A stretch of 64,000 bases of DNA from Phycisphaerae bacterium. Its GTDB lineage: Bacteria > Planctomycetota > Phycisphaerae > UBA1845 > PWPN01. The first letter of the stretch is position 1. Every line of letters begins with the position of its first letter. Positions 1-8,568 of the stretch are shown here, in pieces. Under the pieces are notes generated by a model that saw only the letters and a list, made by a program, of their open reading frames with translations, did not search any database and was not told the DNA's origin. The position numbers and the translations under genes were made by a program. The stretch is taken from NCBI GenBank assembly GCA_030372985.1, contig JAUCQB010000116.1, positions 1 to 64,000 on the forward strand, in the 5' to 3' direction.

Positions 1-32
1 AGGAAGTGAGGCTGTTGGCGGTGGCGGGCTGA
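1..32 (+). CDS. Possible 3' end of a gene cut by the window edge
   Basis: Reading from base 3, codons run open to a TGA at 30-32, giving the tail EVRLLAVAG. A rho-independent terminator on the same strand follows at 68-102, as expected after the last gene of a transcript. Ten residues are too few to identify a protein. A second frame is also open here, so the call rests on the stop and terminator geometry only. Confidence 0.25.
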   Translation, partial: EVRLLAVAG

Positions 33-67
33 TTGGCCGAACAAAACAAAAAAACACGACGCTTTCG

Positions 68-102
68 CGAACCCACGGCTATCGTCGTGGGTTCGTTCTT
101 TT
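68..102 (+). terminator. Rho-independent terminator
   Basis: A perfect 10-bp inverted repeat (CGAACCCACG at 68-77 against CGTGGGTTCG at 86-95) with an 8-nt loop is followed at once by a T-rich tract TTCTTTT. It would end transcription of a gene entering from the left edge. Confidence 0.85.
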
Positions 103-248
103 CCGCGGGTGCGTGACCCACCTGCGACGGATGCGCCGCGGCTGCCAGGGTTCCGTTCGCTTGTGACGTGCTTCCATCAAGGTTATTCTCCGTAGGCGTC
201 GCCACGTTCGCCGAACGTGCCCGTGCCCCTTGCATATCGAGGTGACCG

Positions 249-815
249 ATGGACGCCGAAACGACCCGGAAACCGAGGACGATCCGATTGTCGCTGGTTG
301 TCATACCGCTGGTCATCCTCGGACTCTGCGTGTGGCTGACAATCAAGACCCTCACCGGAGGCCCCACCTATCCGACGTTCATGATCCCCGGAGAGGCCGT
401 CATATCGCTGCCGGAAGCGGGGACCTACACGATCTTCTGCGCCCGGCCGGCCAACGTCACCGTTTCCATGGACCGCTTCCGACCCCCCGAAATCGTCTGG
501 TCGGTCCAGGGTTGGGAAGGCACGTCGCTCAATCTACGACCGTACGGCGGCTCGCTGGTGGTCAACAACACCGTGGCAATCGGCACGGTCGACATCCCGC
601 TCCCAGGACAGTACCGGTTTCGGGGCACCCTTCCCGACCAGGACGATCGGGAATACGAGATCTCCTTCCGTAAAGGCATGCTCAAGACCGTTGCGATCGT
701 GGTGGGCTACGTTGCCGCCGGTATCATCTCGGTCGCCTTCCTTCTTATCTACCTGATCATCTGCCTGATTCGGTATCTCGCGAGGTCTCCGTCCACGACA
801 CCACACGGCGTGTAA
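249..815 (+). CDS. Hypothetical protein with two membrane segments
   Basis: The product has 188 aa and I recognise no family. A hydrophobic segment lies at about residues 15-34 and a second, longer one at about 140-172, ending in a short basic tail. Roughly 100 residues between them are predominantly beta-like and probably extracytoplasmic. The ATG has a good ribosome binding site (GAGG six bases upstream). It stands alone: upstream is a terminator and downstream is a convergent prepilin-like gene 58 bp away. The middle region contains a single Cys-Ala-Arg-Pro stretch and no catalytic motif. A membrane-anchored sensor or accessory protein is possible but unsupported. Confidence 0.7.
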   Translation: MDAETTRKPRTIRLSLVVIPLVILGLCVWLTIKTLTGGPTYPTFMIPGEAVISLPEAGTYTIFCARPANVTVSMDRFRPPEIVWSVQGWEGTSLNLRPYGGSLVVNNTVAIGTVDIPLPGQYRFRGTLPDQDDREYEISFRKGMLKTVAIVVGYVAAGIISVAFLLIYLIICLIRYLARSPSTTPHGV

Positions 816-873
816 GAGTCCGTCGCGATCGCCGCGGCCGCTTCCTGGAAACAGAACACACCGGGCAGGCAGG

Positions 874-1779
874 CTACTGGTCAAAGCTCCAGATCACGAG
901 GTGCGGACGCCTCACAAAGTTGTCGTACGGGCCGGGGCTGCGGTAGTCGGGGAGCCAGGCCCACGGGAAGGGCGGCAATCCCTGCTGAGGCGGCGTGTGG
1001 ATGAGGGCCTTGTGATAACTCACATGGCCGTCGCAATACAGAAAGCTGCCACCGGTCTGATGATGAATCTCGAATTCCGTCTGATTGTTGATGTGGTTCG
1101 ACTCCTTGAGAACCCATCTGGAATCGCCACTGATCTCGTCGTTTCCCGCATCGCAATAGCTGACAATCTTGCTCGGGTACTTGACCGCGGACATCTTTCG
1201 CAACACACCGTAGGGCTTGCTTGAAGGATCGGGCATCTCGACATACGACAGATCAGGATTGAGGCCATAGCTGAGGCGATAGGCCACCTTGCGAACCGTC
1301 CCATCCGGGAGTTTCTGCTCCACCTCACTGGTGACGTGCGGGATCTGGTCTCCCGAGCAAAGAAACCATGGGACATCGACAACGGGGCTGTTACCCAGCC
1401 AGGGACTGTCGTATTTCGTGGTCGATACGGACACCTTCTGTATGTACTTATGAAGCGTCTCGAATCCTCCTCCGGCATCTCCAAGCCCGCTCGCGGGAGG
1501 CATCGTGTCCTGGTTAGCCTGCAAATAGTATACCAAGGCGTGGCCGATCGTACGTAAATTGACCGCGCAGGCCACAGTTTTCGCTTGCCGCCGCGCAGCG
1601 CTGAGGCTGGGAAGCAGAATGGCGATGAGGAGGGCGATAATTGCCACAACGACGAGGACCTCGATCAGCGTGAACCCCTTTCGCGTTCTCGCGTGGCACT
1701 GCTTCACGGAAGGATCACGGTGAGACGGATGCCTCGATATCAAGGTCAAGTCCGATGCCACAATCGGTGTAAACCTCAT
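874..1779 (-). CDS. Type II secretion/prepilin-like protein, H-X9-DG family
   Basis: The product has 301 aa. Near the N-terminus, after a basic leader, is the prepilin cleavage and methylation signature GFTLIEVLVVVAIIALL, where a prepilin peptidase would cut after the Gly and leave a hydrophobic assembly helix. Near the C-terminus is the H-x9-DG motif (His, nine residues, then DGHV). This combination is the family expanded to many copies in planctomycetes; its function is thought to be pseudopilin-like or surface-associated. The start is the ATG after GGAGGTGAT rather than an upstream in-frame ATG, which lacks such a site. A sigma70-type promoter sits about 110 bp upstream. The tad-locus peptidase in this window handles Flp-type pilins and need not process this one. 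Confidence 0.9.
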   Translation of the reverse strand: MRFTPIVASDLTLISRHPSHRDPSVKQCHARTRKGFTLIEVLVVVAIIALLIAILLPSLSAARRQAKTVACAVNLRTIGHALVYYLQANQDTMPPASGLGDAGGGFETLHKYIQKVSVSTTKYDSPWLGNSPVVDVPWFLCSGDQIPHVTSEVEQKLPDGTVRKVAYRLSYGLNPDLSYVEMPDPSSKPYGVLRKMSAVKYPSKIVSYCDAGNDEISGDSRWVLKESNHINNQTEFEIHHQTGGSFLYCDGHVSYHKALIHTPPQQGLPPFPWAWLPDYRSPGPYDNFVRRPHLVIWSFDQ

Positions 1780-1889
1780 ATCACCTCCGCTGCTTCGGAA
1801 GCACATCTTTAAAACGGCTACCATACAGCCCTTACGGCCAGACCGGATCATCTGAACAGGAACATGGCAGTCCGCCGCTTGTCTACATA

Positions 1890-1918
1890 ATGATACGGTC
1901 CCCGTCGACAAAAGTCAA
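1890..1918 (-). promoter_or_regulatory. Sigma70-type promoter for the H-X9-DG gene
   Basis: On the minus strand TTGACT (1918-1913) is separated by 17 bp from TATCAT (1895-1890), each matching its consensus at five of six bases. Transcription would start near 1883, leaving a leader of about 100 nt before the ATG at 1779. Confidence 0.6.
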
Positions 1919-2091
1919 TCGCCCGTGTACCGGAAAAGCCAATATCCGTCCCGCGAGAACCTGAGGCACGGCTGTACACACTTTGCGTCTGCCCGCCCAG
2001 GGGTAGACTACCGTATGTGAGTGACTTCAGGCGAAAAGACCTGAGGTCTTGGCAGCCAGCGACAGGCTGGAAGAAAGGGCTGGTTGGAACG

Positions 2092-2613
2092 ATGGCGAAT
2101 TGGGATATCCGCGAAATGACTGACGAGGACGTCCCCCGCGTCAGCGAACTGCTGAAGGAGTGTTTTCGCTGGCTGGGGGACCGAGAACGGTTCACCGTCA
2201 GGCAACTGGCATTCCTGATCGACGATCGCTCATCGGAGCAGACGGTTCGCGAGGAATCCAAGACTCGCCCTCACCTGGTGGCGTGCACGGTAACCGGCAT
2301 CGTGGGCATGGCGGCGGTGCATGGCAACGAAATCGCCCGGCTTTACGTCGATCCGCAATGCCACCGGCAAGGCGTGGGCAGGGTGCTGTTTGAGGCCTGC
2401 GAGGCGATGATCCGCCAAGCCGGCCACGAGGAGATGACCGTCGGTGCACTGGTGGACGGCTCACTGGCCTTTTATCAGGCCATGGGGATGTCGATCACCG
2501 GCCGAGTGGTGTATGAGCCCGAGATATTCCTCGGCCGCGAGGTGACATTGCTGGCGAAGAAGATCACCACGGCTCCGACGGGGCAATCATCTCCCGGCCG
2601 CCCTACAGCGTGA
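2092..2613 (+). CDS. GNAT-family N-acetyltransferase
   Basis: The product has 173 aa and transfers an acetyl group from acetyl-CoA to an unidentified amine or protein N-terminus. The acetyl-CoA pyrophosphate loop is visible as RQGVGR after the strand LYVDPQ, followed by the long helix and the typical C-terminal stretch with FYQAMGM. The start is chosen at the ATG of MANWDIREM, because GNAT domains begin with such a strand. A GTG 75 bp upstream is in frame and cannot be excluded. The last 15 residues are Pro/Ser/Gly-rich and probably disordered. There is no operon partner, so the substrate is unknown. Confidence 0.85.
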   Translation: MANWDIREMTDEDVPRVSELLKECFRWLGDRERFTVRQLAFLIDDRSSEQTVREESKTRPHLVACTVTGIVGMAAVHGNEIARLYVDPQCHRQGVGRVLFEACEAMIRQAGHEEMTVGALVDGSLAFYQAMGMSITGRVVYEPEIFLGREVTLLAKKITTAPTGQSSPGRPTA

Positions 2614-2756
2614 GACCTGTCTCCCTCGCTCTTGTGTGCCGCCCTGCTGCTGCATATGGCTGCAAGAGGCCTCCGGCGCAATCGGTCGGGTCCGGCTTTC
2701 GCGAGCAACGTGCCATGGCGGGGACACCGCTCAAGGAACTTGCGACACAGGGTTGG

Positions 2757-2765
2757 TGGTATGAT
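2757..2765 (+). promoter_or_regulatory. Extended -10 promoter for the thiamine-binding gene
   Basis: TGG directly precedes TATGAT, an extended -10 element, 54 bp before the ATG at 2819. No good -35 hexamer is seen at 16-18 bp, although TTGCGA lies closer at 14 bp. Confidence 0.4.
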
Positions 2766-2818
2766 ATCTGCTCAACAGAGACGGGCATGCCCGGCATTCT
2801 CAGAGAGGAGTACGCACG

Positions 2819-3130
2819 ATGGCCATGCTTCTGGAGTTTTCGATGTCCCCGCTGGGCAAGGGGGAGTCGGTCAGCGAATACGTCGCTCGCAGCCTGGATG
2901 TCATCGACCGCAGCGGCGTGCCATACCAATTGAACGCAATGGGCACGGTCCTTGAAGGCGAGTGGGACCAGGTCGTCGGCGTCGTGGGCCAATGCATGGA
3001 GAGGATGAGCCAGGACTGCGACCGGATCACCTGCACGATCAAGTTCGATTGGCGCAAAGGGGCAACCGGACGACTGCAAAGCAAGATCGACAGCGTGGAA
3101 AAGCGGCTGGGACGGAAGTTGAAGAGGTAG
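2819..3130 (+). CDS. MTH1187/YkoF-type thiamine-binding protein
   Basis: The product has 103 aa, the usual length of the MTH1187 (DUF77) family: small ferredoxin-like, multimeric proteins, of which YkoF-type members bind thiamine or its pyrimidine moiety. Typical features are the opening strand LLEFSMSPLG, the SVSEYVARSL helix, the NAMGTVLEG strand and the IKFDWRKG strand before a basic C-terminal helix. AGAGAGGAG seven bases before the ATG is a strong ribosome binding site. The gene is followed after only 10 bp by a BtuF-like binding protein gene, so the pair is probably cotranscribed and may serve uptake or sequestration of a cofactor. Confidence 0.88.
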   Translation: MAMLLEFSMSPLGKGESVSEYVARSLDVIDRSGVPYQLNAMGTVLEGEWDQVVGVVGQCMERMSQDCDRITCTIKFDWRKGATGRLQSKIDSVEKRLGRKLKR

Positions 3131-3140
3131 CGCGAGAGAT

Positions 3141-4127
3141 ATGAGGCGTGCTCACTGGTTGATCCTGGTGACAGGGGTGGTGTTTGTTGCGGCCGTGGGG
3201 CTGCGCGTTCGCAGTCACCTGGCCGCGGTCGCACAATCGCCGGCCGTGACCAGCCGACCGGCCGGACGTGCCGTCAGCATCAGCGAGCCCCGCGATTACG
3301 TCGCCAACCCGTGGGTTGACCCGTCAGAACGCGAGAACGGGCCGAAACGGTTGATCTCGCTGGCGCCCAGCATCACCGAGATCGTGTGCGCCCTGGGGAT
3401 GCGCGACCGCCTCGTCGGCCGCACGCCCTACTGCACGCACCCGCCAGGAATCGAGCAAATCGTCGAAGTGGGCTCACTGGCCACGGCCAATCTGGACAAG
3501 ATCAAGGCTCTTGAACCCGACCTCATTCTTGCCACCTCAAACAGCGGACAGGTCATCGACAGCCTGACCAAGCTGGGCCTTCCACAGGCCGCAGTCCCAC
3601 ACAACACGCTGGAGCAGGTCTACACCGCCATCGAGCAGGTAGGCAGGCTGTGCGACCGGCCCAAGACCGCCGCCGCACTGGTTGCGTTCACCCGCAGCGA
3701 CATGGAAAGCCTGCGTGCCACCGCCCGTCGCCTCGGCCTGGTGAGGCGCCGCGTGCTGGTCATCCTGGGCGATCTGCCGGTGCCTCCGCGACCGGTCTGG
3801 GTGGCCGGCCCGGGGCTCTTTCTGGACGGCCTGTTGACGGCGGCCGGGCAATACAACGCGGCTGCCGAAGCCATCCCCGTCTCGCAAGGTGAGATCCCCC
3901 TCGAGAAGCTGATCATGCTGGACGTCCAGGCGATTCTCACCTTCGGCCCGTCCCGCAGCGATCGGCAGCAGGAAGACATGTACCGCACCTGGTCTCAGGT
4001 GGGGCCGATCCCGGCCATCACCGAGCGTCGGGTTGGCCGGGTCGGCGGGCTGGAATGGCTCAGCGCCGGCCCGCGGGTAGCCATCGCCCTGCACCACTTG
4101 CTGACCACCCTGGCAGAAGTGCCTTGA
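3141..4127 (+). CDS. BtuF/FhuD-type ABC transporter substrate-binding protein
   Basis: The product has 328 aa. An N-terminal hydrophobic segment (about residues 6-24) acts as a signal or anchor, with no lipobox Cys. The two-lobed periplasmic-binding fold of the cobalamin/ferric-siderophore class follows: RLISLAPSITEIVCALG, then the GRTPYCTHPP loop, then LEPDLILA. A helical backbone links to the second lobe, which ends with a tail helix. Family members deliver vitamin B12, haem or Fe-siderophores to an inner-membrane ABC transporter, but no permease or ATPase gene is adjacent. Placement 10 bp after a thiamine-binding protein gene hints at cofactor scavenging; the ligand cannot be read from sequence. 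Confidence 0.87.
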   Translation: MRRAHWLILVTGVVFVAAVGLRVRSHLAAVAQSPAVTSRPAGRAVSISEPRDYVANPWVDPSERENGPKRLISLAPSITEIVCALGMRDRLVGRTPYCTHPPGIEQIVEVGSLATANLDKIKALEPDLILATSNSGQVIDSLTKLGLPQAAVPHNTLEQVYTAIEQVGRLCDRPKTAAALVAFTRSDMESLRATARRLGLVRRRVLVILGDLPVPPRPVWVAGPGLFLDGLLTAAGQYNAAAEAIPVSQGEIPLEKLIMLDVQAILTFGPSRSDRQQEDMYRTWSQVGPIPAITERRVGRVGGLEWLSAGPRVAIALHHLLTTLAEVP

Positions 4128-4175
4128 GCCCGGCATTGCACACGGCGACGCCGCGGAATGGAGAAACGGTCTATC

Positions 4176-4204
4176 TTGCAGGGGCACGCCGAAGGTTCTA
4201 TAAT
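4176..4204 (+). promoter_or_regulatory. Sigma70-type promoter for the 81-aa protein
   Basis: TTGCAG is followed at 17 bp by a perfect TATAAT. Transcription would start near 4211, about 65 bp before the ATG at 4276. Confidence 0.55.
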
Positions 4205-4275
4205 AAAGCCAGGGTTGCAGGGTTGATGGTACGAGCAAACGTGAGGTTTCAGCAATCGTATCACGGGGTTGATAC

Positions 4276-4521
4276 ATGCGATCCGAGGAAATACTCCAAC
4301 AGCTCAAGAAGCAGCCGTTTCTGCCTATCCGCCTCTGGTTCTCCGATGGTTCTCACGTAGACATTCGGCATCCCGAGATGGCCATCGTGACACGCACTGT
4401 GATTTCAGTGGCGATCTTCGACCCCCCGGATTCGAGCATGCCCGAGCGGGCCGTTCTGTGCGACCCGATCCACGTGACTCGCCTGGAGCCGATTCCCAAC
4501 AAACAGGCAATCGCGTCATAG
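4276..4521 (+). CDS. Small conserved hypothetical protein, planctomycete type
   Basis: The product has 81 aa. It opens with a short helix and then QQLKKQPFLPIRLWFSDG, followed by IRHPEMAIVTR. I recall very similar small proteins, with the pattern QPF.PFR..LSDG..Y.VRHPE, as numerous in planctomycete genomes, without an assigned function. The protein looks soluble and beta-rich and carries no Cys or His metal motif. It has its own predicted promoter about 70 bp upstream and no operon partner. The ribosome binding site is weak. Confidence 0.75.
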   Translation: MRSEEILQQLKKQPFLPIRLWFSDGSHVDIRHPEMAIVTRTVISVAIFDPPDSSMPERAVLCDPIHVTRLEPIPNKQAIAS

Positions 4522-4780
4522 GCCCACCCGCAGGACAAGCGTCGCATCGCCTTGATTTGAGTGACTCATGGGCTCCGGCCGGCGCAAGAACGGAAAACAG
4601 CCGACTCGGAGACGGGGAGATGTGGCGCCTGGAAGACCGGCCGCGCCGATTGGCGAGGCGCTGTGTCGCCTTGCCAGGTAAGAGCTGTTGCAGTACCCTA
4701 CCCCGCTCGCAGTGTGCTCGCCGGGCATTCGGCCCGGATCAATGGAATCAGACTGGATTCTGATCTGGAAAGGACCGCCA

Positions 4781-5827
4781 ATGGCCAAGAAGCAGAAAAA
4801 AAGATACCGCTTCTCGTTCGGACCCTGGAACATCCATGAGGGCGCCGATCCGTTCGGACCCACCGTTCGTCAGCCGATCAGCTTCGCCAAGAAGCTCAAA
4901 GTCTATAAGGAGCTGGGCTTTGACGGGGTTCAGTTCCACGACGACGACGCGGTGCCCGACCTGGACAGCCTGCCGGCATCGGCGGTGCTCAAGCGGGCCG
5001 CCCAGCTCGGCAAGGTGCTCAAGGACCACGGGCTGGTTCCCGAGTTCGTGGCCCCCCGGCTGTGGGAGAACCCGCTGACCATCGACGGCGGCTACACCTC
5101 CAACAGCGCCGCCTGCCGCAAGTACGCCATCGAGCGTTCGCTGCTGGCGGTTGACATCGCCTTTGAGCTGGGCACCAACCAGATCGTCCTCTGGTTGGCC
5201 CGCGAAGGGACCTACATCCGCGAATCAAAAAACGCCCGGATCGCCCACGAGTACCTCATGCAGGCAATCAACAAGATGCTCAACCACAACAAGGAAGTGC
5301 GCATCCTGATCGAGCCGAAGCCCAACGAGCCGATGGACCACGCCTACGTGCCGACGATCGGGCACGCTATTTCGCTGGCTTACCTGTCCGATGATCCGTC
5401 GCGGGTGGGCGGGCTGATCGAGACGGCCCACGCCCTGCTGGCCGGGCTGGATCCGTCGGATGAGATGGCCTTTGCCCTGTACCACAAGAAGCTCTGGAGC
5501 GTGCATCTGAACGACCAAAACGGGCTGAAATTCGACGAGGACAAGAGCTTCGCCGCCGACAACCTGCGACGAGCGTTCAACCAGGTTCGGGTACTCGAGG
5601 AAGGCGGCTTCGGCCTCAACGGCGAGATGGTCGGTCTGGACGTCAAGGTCATGCGGACGCAGAAGCAGTCCAACAACACCGCGCACCTGTCGAACAGCAA
5701 GCGATTCTTCGAACTGCTGCTGGCCAAGGTGAGGTCCTTCAACCGCAAGAAAGAGGCGGAGTTCATCCGCAACCGCGACTACGAGGGGCTGGAGCGGATG
5801 GTCATCGAGCACCTGCTCGGCAAATAG
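4781..5827 (+). CDS. Xylose isomerase-like TIM-barrel protein
   Basis: The product has 348 aa, somewhat shorter than class I xylose isomerases (about 388 aa). Landmarks of that class are present: the N-terminal FSFGPWNI...DPFG, the catalytic His/Asp segment QFHDDDAVPD (residues 51-60), the metal-ligand segment EPKPNEP, the PTIGHA strand, and VHLNDQNGLKFDED with the paired metal-binding aspartates. The usual FDFKPPR strand near the end is altered to LDVKVMR, so specificity may differ from D-xylose/D-xylulose interconversion. The start is the ATG after GGAAAGGACC; the reading frame extends further upstream without a ribosome binding site. No xylulokinase is adjacent. A link to the GH10 xylanase about 8 kb away is possible but unproven. 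Confidence 0.82.
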   Translation: MAKKQKKRYRFSFGPWNIHEGADPFGPTVRQPISFAKKLKVYKELGFDGVQFHDDDAVPDLDSLPASAVLKRAAQLGKVLKDHGLVPEFVAPRLWENPLTIDGGYTSNSAACRKYAIERSLLAVDIAFELGTNQIVLWLAREGTYIRESKNARIAHEYLMQAINKMLNHNKEVRILIEPKPNEPMDHAYVPTIGHAISLAYLSDDPSRVGGLIETAHALLAGLDPSDEMAFALYHKKLWSVHLNDQNGLKFDEDKSFAADNLRRAFNQVRVLEEGGFGLNGEMVGLDVKVMRTQKQSNNTAHLSNSKRFFELLLAKVRSFNRKKEAEFIRNRDYEGLERMVIEHLLGK

Positions 5828-5893
5828 GACGCGGCGGGCTTATGCCTGTGCAGCGGACGAGCGATCAGCGATCGGCGGCCGTTGAACAAGGAA

Positions 5894-6862
5894 TCAGGGA
5901 ATAGGCGGCGGTTTGAAATCGTGCGGCTGCGACGGGGACAACTCGGTGTCTCCCGCGGCTTGGCCCACCAGGGTCTTGGCGGACCGTCGGAAGCCGGCAG
6001 CAGCACGGTCTGACAGAGGCTTGAGATGCCTAAGCCAGTCCTTCTTGTGGCGGCTGTACATGTCGAAGATGCCGGGCTCGTGACAGGGAAGGAGGATCGC
6101 TCCGGCCTCGGCCATCGCGACCAGCCGTTCGGTGGCCGCGAGCAGCCTGGCGTGAGTCACCCGCAGTCGGGCCAGGATCGCCTGCTCCAGCAGGTCGTAG
6201 CGATAGACGTCATCGCTGCAGACCACGGCCACACCTGATGTCGTCTCGACCCGGACGGCCAGGCTGCACACCGAGTGGCCCCCAAGATAGCTCACGGTGA
6301 TGCCCGGCATGACCTCGCCCTCATCAAGAAGCACCAGCCGGCCGGCCTTGTCGGCGTTAAGCAGAAAGTCGGAGAACGCGTAATCGACGTAGCTGTTCCA
6401 GCCTCCTTTCACCCGTTTCTTGAGGTTCTCCTGCCAGCCCGTCTTGGAGGCGTAGATCCGGGCGTTGGGGAATCGCAGGATCGCCCCACCGTCCTTGCCG
6501 TCGGTCAGACCATGGTGATCGGCGTGCAAGTGTGTAAAGACGATGCGGTCGATACTTTCGGGAGCGATGTCCAGCCGGCTCAACCAATCGAAGATGTTAC
6601 CGTGCGGTTGACGCACGTCGTCGGGAGCACCCGGCAAGTCCCGGAAGAAATCGTAACGTCTGAACATCCAGTTGATATAGGGCAGCCCGACGGGCCCCAG
6701 ATCGATCAGGGCGCGACGGCCGGGTCCACCATCGACGAGAAAGGCGTAGAGCGTAAAGGCCACCCTCTCGTCATCGCTATACGGGTCTCCCAGGACGTGA
6801 TTCTTGCCGAGCGTGCATTGCCCGACATGCATCGGCACGAGCTGCAGGTCAGTGTTCGACAT
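5894..6862 (-). CDS. Metallo-beta-lactamase-fold hydrolase
   Basis: The product has 322 aa. The MBL metal site H-x-H-x-D-H is intact at residues 111-116 (THLHADHHG), with later ligands in GGHS, CSDDVY and the C-terminal LPCHEPG. The spacing is that of lactonase/glyoxalase-like family members such as AHL lactonases, which hydrolyse esters or thioesters with two zinc or iron ions. There is no signal peptide, so the protein is cytoplasmic. The minus-strand frame stays open about 1.7 kb further upstream antisense to nuoD, but nothing there looks like a protein domain; the ATG of MSNTDLQLV begins the fold. It diverges from the nuo operon across a 261-bp gap. Confidence 0.88.
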   Translation of the reverse strand: MSNTDLQLVPMHVGQCTLGKNHVLGDPYSDDERVAFTLYAFLVDGGPGRRALIDLGPVGLPYINWMFRRYDFFRDLPGAPDDVRQPHGNIFDWLSRLDIAPESIDRIVFTHLHADHHGLTDGKDGGAILRFPNARIYASKTGWQENLKKRVKGGWNSYVDYAFSDFLLNADKAGRLVLLDEGEVMPGITVSYLGGHSVCSLAVRVETTSGVAVVCSDDVYRYDLLEQAILARLRVTHARLLAATERLVAMAEAGAILLPCHEPGIFDMYSRHKKDWLRHLKPLSDRAAAGFRRSAKTLVGQAAGDTELSPSQPHDFKPPPIP

Positions 6863-6989
6863 GACGCACCCTTGCCCATCTTGAGGTCGACGTTTCTCCT
6901 GGCAGCCTCCCCGCGACTCGGAACCAGACGTCACTATACGGCCAGGCCGCGTATGACTCAAAGGGACGGCAGGGTATCCTGTCCATGCC

Positions 6990-7018
6990 TTGCCCCCCCG
7001 ATGCCGGGACCCTATCAT
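6990..7018 (+). promoter_or_regulatory. Sigma70-type promoter of the nuo operon
   Basis: TTGCCC and TATCAT are separated by 17 bp, about 105 bp before the nuoD start, in the gap between the divergent MBL gene and nuoD. No other candidate in this gap fits as well. Confidence 0.45.
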
Positions 7019-7123
7019 CTTCGTGAAGTCAGGCACGAAGGGTGCTGTACTCCGCTCCAAACGGGCTGGACCTGACGAATGCCCGAACACCGACGCGGCA
7101 TCGTGACGACAGGGGCGTGTTGA

Positions 7124-8389
7124 GTGTCTGCAAGTTCGCCACAGCCAACAACTTTCGTGCGACGGGGGCTGATTGAGGGCCCTGGTCCTCGGGAGCTGTG
7201 GTGCCTGAACTTCGGCCCGCAGCACCCGGCCACGCACACGACGCTCCGGCTGGTCCTGGAACTGGACGGTGAAACGGTCGTAGCCTGCACCCCGCACATC
7301 GGCTATCTCCATAGCGGGTTCGAAAAGCTCGGGGAACATCTCGATTACAACCAGTACGTGACGATCACGGACCGGATGAACTACGTCAGTCCGATGGCCA
7401 ACAACATCGCATGGCACCACACCTGCGAGAAGCTGTTCGGCGTCGAAATCACACCCCGCTGCAAGGCCATTCGCACGATCATCGCCGAGTTGGCGCGCAT
7501 CCAGGACCACCTGCTCTGCGTGGGAGCGGCCGCGTTGGATCTTGGCGCGTTCACCGCCTTTTTGTACGGCTTCAATGAGCGGGAATGGATCAACGATCTC
7601 TTCGAGGAGGTCTGCGGCGCGCGCTTTACGACCAGCTACACGCGCGTGGGCGGTCTGATGTATGAGATTCCGCCGGAATGGCCCCGGCATGTGAAGGAGT
7701 TCCTCGCACGCCTTCCACGAGCGATCAGCGATCTTGAAAACCTGCTGAACCGCAACCGGCTGTTTATCGAGCGAACCAAGGGCATCGGCTACATGAGCCG
7801 AGAGGACGCGATCGCCTGGGGCTGGACCGGCCCGCTGGCCCGAGCGTCCGGCGTGCGTCGCGATCTCCGCAAGGATGAGCCGTACCTTTGCTACGCGGAC
7901 AATTGGGACGGCAAAGGCTCCTCGGCGGTGTCGTTTCAGGTGCCGGTCGCAACGGGCGGCGATGCCCTGGCTCGCTACCTGGTACGGCTCGAGGAGATCA
8001 AACAGGCCGTAAGTATCACTCGCCAGTTGATCGACAACATCCCGCCCGGGCCGGTGAATGTGCTTCCGAACGACAAGGCGACGTTGCCTGACAAACGAGA
8101 GGTTTACTTCAGCATCGAGGGGCTGATTCACCACTTCGAGCTGATCATGACCAATCGAGGCTTCACGCCCCCGGTGGGCGAGGTATACGGGGCCAATGAG
8201 ACGGCCAACGGCGAGCTCGGCTTCTACATCGTCAGCGACGGCGGGCGCTGCGCGTATCGCGCACGCTGCCGGCCGCCGAGCCTGGTTCATTTTCAGGCGT
8301 TCGAGCATTTGATCGTCGGGCATCAGATCAGCGATGTGGTCGCGGTGATGGGGAGCCTGAACATCATCGCCGCGGAATTGGACAGGTAA
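7124..8389 (+). CDS. nuoD: NADH-quinone oxidoreductase subunit D (49 kDa)
   Basis: The product has 421 aa, normal for a stand-alone NuoD; it is not the fused NuoCD form. This peripheral-arm subunit lines the quinone-binding cavity with NuoB. Signatures are LNFGPQHPATH near the N-terminus, the HSGFEKLGE segment, ADNWDGKGS and the conserved C-terminus LVHFQAFEHLIVGH...AVMGSLN. The start is a GTG immediately after an in-frame TGA; no ATG fits before the conserved FGPQHPATH. It is the first nuo gene here: nuoA, nuoB and nuoC are not upstream, unlike the common A-N order, so those subunits must be encoded elsewhere. Confidence 0.97.
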   Translation: MSASSPQPTTFVRRGLIEGPGPRELWCLNFGPQHPATHTTLRLVLELDGETVVACTPHIGYLHSGFEKLGEHLDYNQYVTITDRMNYVSPMANNIAWHHTCEKLFGVEITPRCKAIRTIIAELARIQDHLLCVGAAALDLGAFTAFLYGFNEREWINDLFEEVCGARFTTSYTRVGGLMYEIPPEWPRHVKEFLARLPRAISDLENLLNRNRLFIERTKGIGYMSREDAIAWGWTGPLARASGVRRDLRKDEPYLCYADNWDGKGSSAVSFQVPVATGGDALARYLVRLEEIKQAVSITRQLIDNIPPGPVNVLPNDKATLPDKREVYFSIEGLIHHFELIMTNRGFTPPVGEVYGANETANGELGFYIVSDGGRCAYRARCRPPSLVHFQAFEHLIVGHQISDVVAVMGSLNIIAAELDR

Positions 8390-8469
8390 CGGGTGAGGAA
8401 CAGAAACGGAACCCCGGGCGCAATCGCGGGGCCGTGTGGCGAACTGCGACGAATACCGTGAGTCAGAAA

Positions 8470-8491
8470 GGGCCGACGGGGGCGTCGGCCC
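8470..8491. repeat. GC-rich 22-bp palindromic repeat, copy 1
   Basis: Arms GGGCCGAC and GTCGGCCC flank a 6-nt GC loop. A second copy lies 17 bp downstream and a third at 16445-16466. In the nuo transcript each would form a stable 8-bp hairpin upstream of a nuo start codon. Confidence 0.8.
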
Positions 8492-8508
8492 CACGATCGG
8501 AGTCGAAA

Positions 8509-8530
8509 GGGCCGACGAGGGCGTCGGCCC
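8509..8530. repeat. GC-rich 22-bp palindromic repeat, copy 2
   Basis: The arms are the same as in the copy at 8470, with one base changed in the loop. It lies 38 bp before the nuoE ATG, so the two hairpins fill the nuoD-nuoE gap. Confidence 0.8.
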
Positions 8531-8568
8531 TGCCGAGTCGGGCCTGGCCGACAACGATAGAGGAAACG

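Noticed and set aside
6863-8554. A very long minus-strand frame continuing the MBL hydrolase frame over nuoD
   Set aside because: It is antisense to a clearly conserved nuoD, shows no domain and has no ribosome binding site; the MBL fold begins at the ATG at 6862.
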